A stretch of DNA of 5,880 bases. Origin: Helicobacteraceae bacterium. Lineage in GTDB: Bacteria; Campylobacterota; Campylobacteria; Campylobacterales; Sulfurimonadaceae. Shown piece by piece: positions 1 through 5,880 of the stretch. The stretch covers positions 1 through 5,880 of the forward strand of contig WFOM01000230.1 in assembly GCA_015488075.1 (NCBI GenBank), given 5' to 3'. The notes under the pieces were generated by a model that was given only the letters and a program-made list of their open reading frames with translations, was not told where the DNA came from and did not search any database. Each line of letters begins with the position of its first letter. Position 1 is the first letter of the stretch. The position numbers and the translations under genes were made by a program.

Positions 1-26
1 AATAGATTCTGTGGTATGAGTCTATT
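1..26 (+). other. Imperfect hairpin upstream of the first gene
   Basis: Bases 1-9 can pair with 18-26 to give a 9-bp stem with one G-U pair (7 with 20) and an 8-base loop (10-17). Only three T follow directly (25-27, sharing the stem end), so it is a weak candidate for an intrinsic terminator of the preceding gene. It could also be a leader structure of this operon. Alternatively these bases are the coding tail of an upstream gene, since one frame stays open from base 1 to a TAA at 37-39. No convincing -35/-10 promoter pair fits between the hairpin and the first ATG, so the operon promoter probably lies outside the window. Confidence 0.3.
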
Positions 27-40
27 TAAAATCAAATAAA

Positions 41-46
41 GAGGAA
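41..46 (+). promoter_or_regulatory. Shine-Dalgarno site of the MshI-like gene
   Basis: GAGGAA lies just upstream of the ATG at 49, with a short gap of two to three bases. It is the strongest purine-rich match in the leader and supports this ATG as the start. Confidence 0.6.
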
Positions 47-48
47 AT

Positions 49-1608
49 ATGGACAAAAAAAGCAATAACTCTTTTTCAACAGTATTGTCATTAGATCCAT
101 CCACAAATAAAGGTGTAAAAGGTATTTCCAGTTTTTTAACAAAAGATAATAATACCTTATACTCTAAGCATCAGTATGTGATCTCATATCTACAGACGAC
201 AAGTTTTATACATGCACAGATATCTATCAGTAAAAACATACCAGAAGAAGATATATATGATGCTATATACAACAAAGCCTATGATGAACTGGCACTTGAT
301 CAGGCTGTCGAATACAAAATACAGATTATAGAAACATTTTTCAATGTTGATGATGAAAACAGAAGTTTTCATGTATTTATAGCCGATCCAAATGAGATAG
401 AAGAGATTTTCAAAGAAAGTATACAAAAAGTAAAATATATAGACCAGATAGTTCCATCTCCTCTTCTTTTTAAAACACTGTATTCAAAAAACATTATAGA
501 AACTTCAGGTATAGACTGCTTTGTATATATTCAAGAAAATGATGCATTTTTAACTATATATAATGACAAAGAATTTTTATATGTTAAACATTTAAACTTT
601 TCATTTAATGAAATGTATGAAAGATTTTGTGAGATAAGCGGAGAAAGAATCGAATATGAAGAGTTTAAATATTATCTTGAATCTGTAAACTTAAAAAATG
701 ACGATTCCGGAAACCTACCACACACTATAGCATTATACAAAGAGCTTATTTCAACTATACATGATGTTATTACATATGTCAAGAGAGCATATGATTTAAA
801 CAATATTGACAAAATATACTTTGGATGTTCACTCAATATTGTTTCAAAACTGGATGAAATAATAGAAGCCGAGATAGGGATACCGACATTAAATCTTGAT
901 TTTGATTTGGGTTTTGAAACAGAAAATGATATTTTTATAGAAGAACTTCACAAACTCTTACAGCTATGGGTTACGGTAAACGATGAAGAGAAGTATGACG
1001 TAAACTTTTCTTTGTTTCACAGACCTCCAAAATTTATAAAAAGAGAAAGTGGAAAACTTATCTTTGTAACTGCCGCTTCTTTTGTGCTGGCTTTTATATA
1101 CCCCGTAGTATACTGGATTCTTGGAATATCTCAGAATATTTATCTCGACAATCTCAACTCAAAATACAAAGAACTGCATATAAAAAGAATTACACTTGAA
1201 GCTTCATTAAAAAACAAAAGAAGTGAACTTAAGAAATATCTTACACTTCTAAAAGATGAAAAAGATGAACTTGAAAGTAAAAAATACACATTATATAAGA
1301 TCAACAGTATAAAAAATAGTTATCTTCTAAAAGCAAAAGAGTTGACGAATTTTTCACAAGATATAGGAAGATATAAAGTCAAAGTTGACAATGTGGCATA
1401 TTTTGAAGACAACAAAACAGGTTCAGATTTCTTTAAGCACAGAACTTTTGTTTTTAATCTTGTATCATCAAAAAGTATAAGGCTTACAAATTTACTAAAA
1501 CACCTAACAAAAAAATATGAAAACAAATACAGCTTTTCAATAGATGAAATAAAATTTGATGAAGATAAAAAACTCTATTTTACAGAGTTAAAGGCGGAAA
1601 CATTATGA
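49..1608 (+). CDS. PilM/PilN (GspL)-like fusion protein, MshI-like platform component
   Basis: This 519-residue protein has the architecture of GspL or of a fused PilM-PilN, as in MshI of the MSHA pilus locus. Residues about 1-325 form a cytoplasmic, PilM/actin-like region; residues 337-358 are one hydrophobic membrane segment after a basic stretch (K328, K331, R332, K336); residues about 360-415 are a Lys/Glu/Leu-rich probable coiled coil; residues about 430-519 resemble the periplasmic ferredoxin-like domain of PilN/GspL. By family knowledge it would recruit the motor ATPase to the inner membrane and pair with the PilO-like product of the next gene. Actin-fold nucleotide motifs look eroded: the usual Asp-x-Gly-type phosphate loop is replaced near residues 154-165, and only G259 remains of the Gly-rich adenosine motif. 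ATP binding is therefore doubtful. The start has a clear Shine-Dalgarno site, and the stop overlaps the next ATG by 4 nt. Family placement rests on topology, weak motif similarity and gene order; the exact orthologue is less sure. Confidence 0.75.
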   Translation: MDKKSNNSFSTVLSLDPSTNKGVKGISSFLTKDNNTLYSKHQYVISYLQTTSFIHAQISISKNIPEEDIYDAIYNKAYDELALDQAVEYKIQIIETFFNVDDENRSFHVFIADPNEIEEIFKESIQKVKYIDQIVPSPLLFKTLYSKNIIETSGIDCFVYIQENDAFLTIYNDKEFLYVKHLNFSFNEMYERFCEISGERIEYEEFKYYLESVNLKNDDSGNLPHTIALYKELISTIHDVITYVKRAYDLNNIDKIYFGCSLNIVSKLDEIIEAEIGIPTLNLDFDLGFETENDIFIEELHKLLQLWVTVNDEEKYDVNFSLFHRPPKFIKRESGKLIFVTAASFVLAFIYPVVYWILGISQNIYLDNLNSKYKELHIKRITLEASLKNKRSELKKYLTLLKDEKDELESKKYTLYKINSIKNSYLLKAKELTNFSQDIGRYKVKVDNVAYFEDNKTGSDFFKHRTFVFNLVSSKSIRLTNLLKHLTKKYENKYSFSIDEIKFDEDKKLYFTELKAETL

Positions 1609-2237
1609 AAGTTCAGATAGAAGATTTCCTACAAAACATAGACAAGTCTTTAGAAGGCAAAGCACAAAAAGATATATATATGATATATATTATGATTTTT
1701 GCTATTATATTTGCTTTTTCTTATCTACTTTTTTGGGATATGTCGTTTCAGAGCTTTAAAGCAAAAGAAGCCCAGACACAAAAAGTTGAGGCAAAGATAA
1801 AACAGGATGAAGCATTTTTAAGACTCAAACCTGAACTTCAAATATCAAAAGTATCAAACCAGATAAAAAAAGTTCAGGCAGACTTGATGAAATATAAAGA
1901 CTACAACAGTTATATAAAAACAAAGATAGAAGAGATACCTTTTTTACTGTATGATGAAAGGGTATGGGGTGAATATCTAAATTCTATAACAAAAAAAGCA
2001 AGAATATACAACATAAAACTTATAAAGCTTACAAACAAATTTAACTATACCAACCAAAAATTCGGTCATGTTTTGGATATAGACCTAAAAGTAACAGGTA
2101 GATACAGAAATATGATAAAGTTTATCAACTCTTTAGAAAACAGTGATCTGGTTGTTGATATACATGACATCAATATGACAGATGAAGGCAAACTGATAAA
2201 TGATATGAAAATTTCTATATGGGGGATTGCTTACTGA
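1605..2237 (+). CDS. PilO/GspM-like inner-membrane platform protein, MshJ-like
   Basis: This 210-residue bitopic protein has a short cytoplasmic N-terminus, a membrane segment at about residues 24-43, a Lys/Gln-rich probable coiled coil at about 50-105, and a periplasmic alpha/beta domain from about 115 to 210. Residues 163-178 carry the PilO-type pattern: beta strand, Gly-x-Tyr (G165, Y167), then a helix with Phe173 and Leu177-Glu178. PilO, GspM and MshJ share this fold and dimerise with PilN, GspL or MshI to set the alignment complex between the inner membrane and the secretin. The gene follows the PilN-like fusion directly, as expected for this pair. Its ATG overlaps the preceding TGA in an ATGA arrangement, and AGGCGG at 1592-1597 sits seven bases upstream, so coupled translation is likely. 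Sequence similarity in this family is low, so the call rests on topology, length, the PilO pattern and context. Confidence 0.72.
   Translation: MKVQIEDFLQNIDKSLEGKAQKDIYMIYIMIFAIIFAFSYLLFWDMSFQSFKAKEAQTQKVEAKIKQDEAFLRLKPELQISKVSNQIKKVQADLMKYKDYNSYIKTKIEEIPFLLYDERVWGEYLNSITKKARIYNIKLIKLTNKFNYTNQKFGHVLDIDLKVTGRYRNMIKFINSLENSDLVVDIHDINMTDEGKLINDMKISIWGIAY
2221..2226 (+). promoter_or_regulatory. Shine-Dalgarno site deciding the MshK-like start
   Basis: GGGGGA lies ten bases before the ATG at 2237. An in-frame ATG at 2219 would put this site inside its own coding sequence and spoil the signal peptide, so 2237 is preferred. Confidence 0.45.
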
Positions 2238-2722
2238 TGAAAAATATATATATTATACTTATTATGGCAATCAGTGCTTTTGGAAATATCCAAAACTTCA
2301 AAACTTTTGGTGATGTTAAACTTTATGTTGATTCTCAGGTTGAAGATATAAAGAAAAAAAGAAATGTAGTAAGCCAGAGAGAATTAAATAAAATCAAAAA
2401 TATTTTTATATTTTTGAAGAAGAAAAAAGTTAAAGACAAAAAAACAAAAAGCTTTGCTTCAAATAGTTGTAAAATGCCGATCATACCGGCAAATATTACC
2501 AACAATACAAACCAAAAACAAATAAAAACGACTAATAAAATTCAAACCTTAAAGCTTTATGCCATAATGAACAAATCTGTTTTAATAAATGGCAAATGGT
2601 ATAAACTGGGAGAGAAAGTATATGGCTACAAAATCGTAAAAGTAACATCAAAAACCGTAACTTTAAACAGAAACGGTAATGTAAAAACATTAACAACAAA
2701 CTCTAAAAAATCAACAAAATAG
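2237..2722 (+). CDS. Small exported protein with PilP/GspC-like domain, MshK-like
   Basis: From the ATG at 2237 the product has 161 residues and opens with a compact signal peptide (residues 1-16, probable cleavage after Ala-Phe-Gly). No lipobox cysteine follows, so it is not an obvious lipoprotein; an uncleaved N-terminal anchor is possible. A very Lys/Asn/Thr-rich middle (about 35-100) is probably an extended periplasmic linker. The C-terminal 105-152 has the short beta-rich pattern of PilP, the GspC homology region and MshK: a strand with Ala109-Ile, then Ile-Asn-Gly, a Gly before the next strand, and a final Asn-Gly turn followed by Leu. In those families this domain binds the periplasmic N-domain of the secretin, and the gene lies immediately before the secretin gene. 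The stop of the preceding gene and this ATG share one base (TGATG). An alternative start at 2219 gives six extra residues that break the signal peptide. The product could also be a lineage-specific equivalent such as the CtsR-type protein next to the Campylobacter secretin. Confidence 0.68.
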   Translation: MKNIYIILIMAISAFGNIQNFKTFGDVKLYVDSQVEDIKKKRNVVSQRELNKIKNIFIFLKKKKVKDKKTKSFASNSCKMPIIPANITNNTNQKQIKTTNKIQTLKLYAIMNKSVLINGKWYKLGEKVYGYKIVKVTSKTVTLNRNGNVKTLTTNSKKSTK

Positions 2723-2724
2723 GT

Positions 2725-2733
2725 AGGTAAGGA
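2725..2733 (+). promoter_or_regulatory. Shine-Dalgarno region of the secretin gene
   Basis: AGGTAAGGA sits in the 13-nt gap before the ATG at 2736. It contains two possible anti-16S matches, AGG at 2725-2727 (eight bases from the ATG) and AAGGA at 2729-2733 (two bases from it). Confidence 0.5.
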
Positions 2734-2735
2734 AA

Positions 2736-4340
2736 ATGAAGTTAAAAAATCTAAAAAACAAAATCTTCTTGGGATTGATATCGGTTGCACTGTCGCAAAA
2801 TCTATTTGCTATAGACTGCACTTATGAACTTTTTACAATAAGTTCTACAAAAGATACAAAAATTATAGATTTTATAGAACAACTCAGTGATGAATGCGAA
2901 TTCAGCCTTATCATCACAGACCCGAATGCTCAGAAATTTTTACAAAGGCCTATAAATAAAACCCATATAAAAAATCTAACTCTTCCGGAAGTTTTGGACA
3001 TCATACTAAAAGGTAACAACCTGACATATACTCTTGAAGATAATATATTAAAAATATCTTACCTAATAACAAAAACATTTGAAATAGACTATACTATTTC
3101 TCAAAGAAAAGGTCACGGAACAACAGACATAACACTCAGCTCACAAGTTTCTAACCAACTCCAAAACACTGTCGGCGGAAGTGCCGTAGGTGGTGTAGGA
3201 GGCGGTTCTGTCGGTGCAACCGGTGCTACAGGTGTAGCTGGAGGAAGCGGTGCAAATTCACAATCAGGCATAAAAATAGAATCTATTGACGAAGTAAAAT
3301 TTTGGGCAAATTTAAGTGAAGAGCTTCAAAAAGTTTTAAACAGACCTGAAGATGTTTATAAAGCTCCAGCACCTATTATAGACAAAAATGCGGGACTTGT
3401 TACTATAACTGCCACCCAAAAACAAATGAAAAGAGCAGAAGAATACATAAAAAAACTTCAAAAAAGAATGCAGTCTCAAGTCCTTATAGATGTTCATATA
3501 CTAACAGTTACTATGCAAAAAGGGAAAACGACAGGTATAGACTGGCAACAACTTTATACACTTCAAAATTTCCAGGTAAAATCTACTTTTGCAATAGGAA
3601 CCGTAACCGCTACAGACGGAACACAATACAATCCTACAAACTACATAACATTAAAAGGTGGAGCGACCATAAAAGAAATTATAAAGTTTTTACAGTCTCA
3701 GGGTGATGTTTCATCTGTTTCTAATCCTAAGATTTTGACTCTTAACAACCAGCCGGCTTTGATAACGGTGGGAACAGAATACTTTTACAAAATACAACAA
3801 TCAACAAATCAACAAGGCTCAACAGGTGGAATAGTCGCAACAACACAAAATGATGCCATACAGTCTGTATTTTCAGGTGTTTTGCTTGACATAACTCCTC
3901 AAATATCATCAGATAATACCATAACACTCAAAATAAATCCTTCTTTATCACAAACAACTCAAAATATAAGATTTCAAAACTCTGCCAACAGAACCATGCC
4001 GCCTGATTTGGACAGAAAACAACTCTCATCTGTTGTAACCGTAAAAGACGGCAACAGAATAATTTTAGGTGGTTTGATAAACACTAAAAAAACCAAAAAA
4101 CAAAACAAAGTGCCGATACTAGGTGATATACCTGGCATCAGCTATTTTTTCAAAAGAGATGAAAATATTAAAGTTGTTCAGGAATTGGTTATAATCATAG
4201 AGCCTCATATAATCAAAAAAGAGAAAAACACCATATCTTTAAAAGACTTGGGCTACAGCGGTATAAATGATGATATCTTAAAGATGAACAATACACCTTC
4301 CATCACAAAAGAAAAAAGCAGTGAGGAAGATGGAAAGTAG
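2736..4340 (+). CDS. mshL: Outer-membrane secretin, MSHA type (MshL)
   Basis: This 534-residue protein is a full-length secretin, the gated multimeric outer-membrane ring through which a pilus, pseudopilus or substrate passes. A signal peptide covers residues 1-25 (cleavage after Leu-Phe-Ala). Residues about 28-118 form an N0/STN-like domain with two cysteines (C28, C54) that may form a disulfide. A Gly-rich insert spans 146-178. An MshL-type N1 region lies at about 183-245 (FW near 189, then Asn-Ala-Gly-Leu at 218-221). The secretin core runs from about 247 to 493: GIDW at 267-270, SNPKILT at 329-335 in the gate region, and the signature VPILGDIP at 459-466, followed by ELVIIIEPHII at 483-493. 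The order and motifs fit MshL/PilQ/GspD, and MshL best because of the short N-terminal part and neighbours. A polar tail of about 40 residues follows the core. No pilotin gene is visible nearby. The last 11 nt overlap the next gene. Confidence 0.93.
   Translation: MKLKNLKNKIFLGLISVALSQNLFAIDCTYELFTISSTKDTKIIDFIEQLSDECEFSLIITDPNAQKFLQRPINKTHIKNLTLPEVLDIILKGNNLTYTLEDNILKISYLITKTFEIDYTISQRKGHGTTDITLSSQVSNQLQNTVGGSAVGGVGGGSVGATGATGVAGGSGANSQSGIKIESIDEVKFWANLSEELQKVLNRPEDVYKAPAPIIDKNAGLVTITATQKQMKRAEEYIKKLQKRMQSQVLIDVHILTVTMQKGKTTGIDWQQLYTLQNFQVKSTFAIGTVTATDGTQYNPTNYITLKGGATIKEIIKFLQSQGDVSSVSNPKILTLNNQPALITVGTEYFYKIQQSTNQQGSTGGIVATTQNDAIQSVFSGVLLDITPQISSDNTITLKINPSLSQTTQNIRFQNSANRTMPPDLDRKQLSSVVTVKDGNRIILGGLINTKKTKKQNKVPILGDIPGISYFFKRDENIKVVQELVIIIEPHIIKKEKNTISLKDLGYSGINDDILKMNNTPSITKEKSSEEDGK
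3171..3269 (+). repeat. Gly-rich, GC-rich degenerate repeat inside the secretin gene
   Basis: This in-frame stretch encodes residues 146-178, made almost only of Gly, Ala, Val, Ser and Thr, with imperfect reiterations of Val-Gly-Gly and Gly-Ala-Thr units. By hand count 51 of the 80 bases at 3171-3250 are G or C, about twice the density of the surrounding sequence. It lies between the N0-like domain and the N1 region and most likely forms a flexible periplasmic loop. Confidence 0.6.
4323..4328 (+). promoter_or_regulatory. Shine-Dalgarno site of the MshM-like gene, inside the secretin gene
   Basis: GAGGAA lies within the final codons of the secretin gene, one to two bases before the ATG at 4330. 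The spacing is tight, but the first gene in the window has a similar short gap. The competing GTG at 4321 has no comparable upstream site. Confidence 0.45.
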
Positions 4341-5145
4341 TATATTTGAAAAATCAAAATCTGTTTTTTTAGATGTGGTTGATCCAAAAGATTATGTCCA
4401 GCTAGACAGAGTTTCTTTTATATATCAATCACTGAAAAAATCTGTCAGAAAACCTTTAAAAATGATACTTTTATACGGAAAGCCCGGGACTGGAAAAAGT
4501 ATGTTTCTAGCAAAACTTCATGATGATTTATCAAAAATCCAGCCGGTTTTTTTATATCAACAGCCCATTATAGATAAAAGCGAGTTTTTCAAAACACTTG
4601 CAAAAGATATCTACAATATAAAATACAACGGTGAACTAAATTTTACACAGTTCTCAAAGATTATAGAGATGCATCATAAAGAAGAGAACGACATACCTAT
4701 AGTTTTGTTGGATGAAGCTCAACTATATTCTTCCGATCTAATGGAAAACATAAGGCTTATTTCCGATACAAGAAAAATTAAATTTGTTATAACTCTTCAC
4801 AAAACAAGCCAGGAAGATGTAATAGCAAAAGAGCACTTCCAAACAAGAATCTGGGAAACTATAGAACTTCAAAATGCTTCAATGACGGAGTTAAAAATAT
4901 ATATCCAAAAAAAACTTATGAAATCCAACTGTTTTGATATTGCAAATATGTTTACAAATAAAAACATCTCTTTGATTTTCTCTCTGACTGAAGGAAACTA
5001 CAGAGAAACAAACAAACTTTTGTATACTCTTTTTGAAATCTACCAATGGTATGAAAAAAACGAACCGTCTAAAATCAAATATTCTTCCATCACAAACAAA
5101 TATATAGAGATGGCTGCAATTCATACAGGAATTATAAATGGTTGA
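4330..5145 (+). CDS. mshM: ExeA/MshM-type AAA ATPase of the secretion or pilus system
   Basis: This 271-residue soluble protein is a P-loop ATPase of the ExeA/GspA-MshM class. Walker A is GKPGTGKS at residues 50-57; Walker B is IVLLDEAQ at 124-131, with D128 and E129 the Mg-binding and catalytic acids. A sensor-1-like strand ends at about T155-H157-K158, and R173 in HFQTRIW is a candidate arginine finger. A helical, lid-like C-terminal region follows. It lacks the membrane segment and peptidoglycan-binding domain found in long ExeA proteins, so it is the short MshM-like form, comparable in role to the nucleotide-binding CtsP of Campylobacter transformation. In MSHA loci this gene follows the secretin gene, as here. 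It is not the main assembly motor, which would be a GspE/MshE-type ATPase encoded elsewhere. The chosen ATG overlaps the secretin gene by 11 nt; a GTG at 4321 would add three residues and cannot be fully excluded. The call is firm for the family, less so for the precise role. Confidence 0.88.
   Translation: MESSIFEKSKSVFLDVVDPKDYVQLDRVSFIYQSLKKSVRKPLKMILLYGKPGTGKSMFLAKLHDDLSKIQPVFLYQQPIIDKSEFFKTLAKDIYNIKYNGELNFTQFSKIIEMHHKEENDIPIVLLDEAQLYSSDLMENIRLISDTRKIKFVITLHKTSQEDVIAKEHFQTRIWETIELQNASMTELKIYIQKKLMKSNCFDIANMFTNKNISLIFSLTEGNYRETNKLLYTLFEIYQWYEKNEPSKIKYSSITNKYIEMAAIHTGIING
5127..5130 (+). promoter_or_regulatory. Shine-Dalgarno site of the MshN-like gene
   Basis: AGGA within the end of the ATPase gene stands seven bases before the ATG at 5138. 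This is ideal spacing and supports that start. Confidence 0.5.
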
Positions 5146-5880
5146 TATAAGAGAACTTGAAAGAGAGTGGATAAAATACAAAATTAAAAAATATCTTCCT
5201 TTTGCAATTATACCTGTTGGTATTGTAGCTGTAATCGTTGTTTTTATTTCAATAAAAGATATAAAAAAAGATACATCACAAACTCCAAAACCACAACAAA
5301 GAAAAAACACAAAACAAACTATAATTGCAAATACACAACAACCAAAAAACGAGCTAAATACATCTGTAAAAAATAAAAACACCAAACAAACCACAGAAAA
5401 AGAAGAACAAGACAACCAAATAATATATGCTGCAAAAAATACACAAAAAGAAGATACAACTCAAATACTAAAACCTTCGCTTGGTTTTATAAAACGAATG
5501 AAACAAGAAGATATAACACCGACACCTTATAATGTATCAAGTCAAAATCTTATTACCAATTCACAAAGCAGTTTGCAAACCAACAACCAACAAAATCATG
5601 AAAAACCTGTAAATCAGCAAAGCCATTCTGTGGAAAATATACAAAAACAAACACATACAAATAAACCAAAACTTGTGATCAAAATAAAAAAGACAAACAA
5701 AGACAAGCAGCTTCAGCAGATAGAAAATAGATTTAAAAAGACAAACAATCCTGCATTAAGTTTATTTTTGGCAAAAAAATATTATGACATGAAAAACTAT
5801 AAAAAATCATATGATTTTGCTCTTATAACAAATCAAATAAACAGTAAGATAGAAGACAGCTGGATAATATTTTCAAAATC
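5138..5880 (+). CDS. Membrane-anchored TPR protein, MshN-like (3' end outside window)
   Basis: An uninterrupted frame begins at the ATG at 5138, overlaps the ATPase stop by 8 nt, and is still open at the window edge after 247 codons. Residues 1-19 are charged and cytoplasmic, about 20-39 are one membrane segment (IIPVGIVAVIVVF core), and about 40-200 form a Lys/Gln/Asn/Thr-rich low-complexity linker, probably periplasmic. The hexapeptide KNTKQT occurs at both 56-61 and 80-85. From about 203 the sequence becomes helical and matches one TPR repeat (L211-A212, Y215, Y221, S224, A228); more repeats are expected beyond the edge. MshN of Vibrio-type MSHA loci has the same plan of N-terminal anchor plus C-terminal TPRs, and follows mshM. 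Proteins of this kind in Campylobacterota often carry only a generic TPR or CDC27-like label. A scaffold role in assembling the trans-envelope complex is inference. In Campylobacter the equivalent slot may be taken by the membrane protein CtsX, though I cannot show homology. Confidence 0.78.
   Translation, partial: MVDIRELEREWIKYKIKKYLPFAIIPVGIVAVIVVFISIKDIKKDTSQTPKPQQRKNTKQTIIANTQQPKNELNTSVKNKNTKQTTEKEEQDNQIIYAAKNTQKEDTTQILKPSLGFIKRMKQEDITPTPYNVSSQNLITNSQSSLQTNNQQNHEKPVNQQSHSVENIQKQTHTNKPKLVIKIKKTNKDKQLQQIENRFKKTNNPALSLFLAKKYYDMKNYKKSYDFALITNQINSKIEDSWIIFSK

Noticed and set aside
190..426. 78-codon minus-strand frame
   Set aside because: Fully inside the MshI-like gene; its Phe/Tyr/Ile-rich composition mirrors AT-rich plus-strand coding.
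1320..1526. 68-codon minus-strand frame
   Set aside because: Fully inside the MshI-like gene, with no supporting motif or start signal.
1671..1695. TATATA-rich, near-palindromic tract that could look like a -10 box or operator
   Set aside because: It encodes the start of the membrane segment of the PilO-like protein, and such tracts recur throughout this AT-rich window (also near 2240-2255); no matching -35 element or following gene start.
2219..2236. Upstream ATG for the MshK-like gene
   Set aside because: It adds Met-Gly-Asp-Cys-Leu-Leu before a well-formed signal peptide and would have no Shine-Dalgarno site of its own; the ATG at 2237 has one.
3742..3927. 61-codon minus-strand frame
   Set aside because: Lies inside the conserved secretin core, whose plus-strand coding is unambiguous.
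4321..4329. GTG start for the ATPase
   Set aside because: Adds only three residues and has no good upstream ribosome site; the ATG at 4330 follows GAGGAA, though its tight spacing leaves some doubt.
4891..5415. 174-codon open frame on the minus strand
   Set aside because: It lies across the end of the ATPase gene and the start of the TPR gene. Its product is an implausible Phe/Cys/Val-rich string, as expected for the complement of Lys/Gln/Thr-rich coding DNA, and there is no ribosome site or family motif.
5280..5700. A/C-rich low-complexity DNA that could be mistaken for non-coding or a repeat array
   Set aside because: The frame from 5138 stays open throughout with a plausible polar linker; repeats are not regular and there is no CRISPR-like spacing.

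Overview
The window is an AT-rich (roughly 30% GC by eye), gene-dense stretch with all genes on the + strand. It carries the first six genes of what reads as one operon for a type IV pilus-like or type II secretion-like envelope machine of the MSHA (msh) branch. Heavy use of ATA, AGA and AAA codons, the short gaps and the way the proteins read all fit a Campylobacterota (epsilonproteobacterial) genome, for example a Sulfurimonas-type organism. That assignment comes from sequence style, not from a database match.

Layout: bases 1-48 are a short leader with an imperfect hairpin and a Shine-Dalgarno site. Then come (1) 49-1608, a PilM/PilN- or GspL-like fusion (MshI-like); (2) 1605-2237, a PilO/GspM-like protein (MshJ-like); (3) 2237-2722, a small exported protein with a PilP/GspC-like C-terminal domain (MshK-like); (4) 2736-4340, a complete outer-membrane secretin (MshL); (5) 4330-5145, an ExeA/MshM-type AAA ATPase; (6) 5138 to the window end, an N-terminally anchored protein with a long polar linker and the start of a TPR region (MshN-like), cut by the window edge. 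Four of the five junctions overlap (4, 1, 11 and 8 nt) and the fifth gap is 13 nt, so the set is very probably co-transcribed and translationally coupled. There is no intergenic stretch over 300 bases and no RNA gene, CRISPR or mobile element.

How they fit together (inference from the families): genes 1 and 2 form the inner-membrane alignment platform, gene 3 bridges it through the periplasm to the secretin of gene 4, gene 5 is an accessory ATPase, and gene 6 is a membrane-anchored scaffold or assembly factor. The secretion motor ATPase (MshE/GspE type), the polytopic platform protein (MshG/GspF type) and the pilins or pseudopilins are not in the window and would be expected downstream. The same components in Campylobacter jejuni (the Cts genes, including secretin CtsD and nucleotide-binding protein CtsP) serve natural transformation, so DNA uptake, a surface pilus and protein secretion are all open. 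I see a coherent lineage-specific version of a known machine rather than a wholly new system. Its less usual points are the fused and degenerate PilM-like protein, the Gly-rich GC-rich insert in the secretin, and the poorly characterised third and sixth genes.
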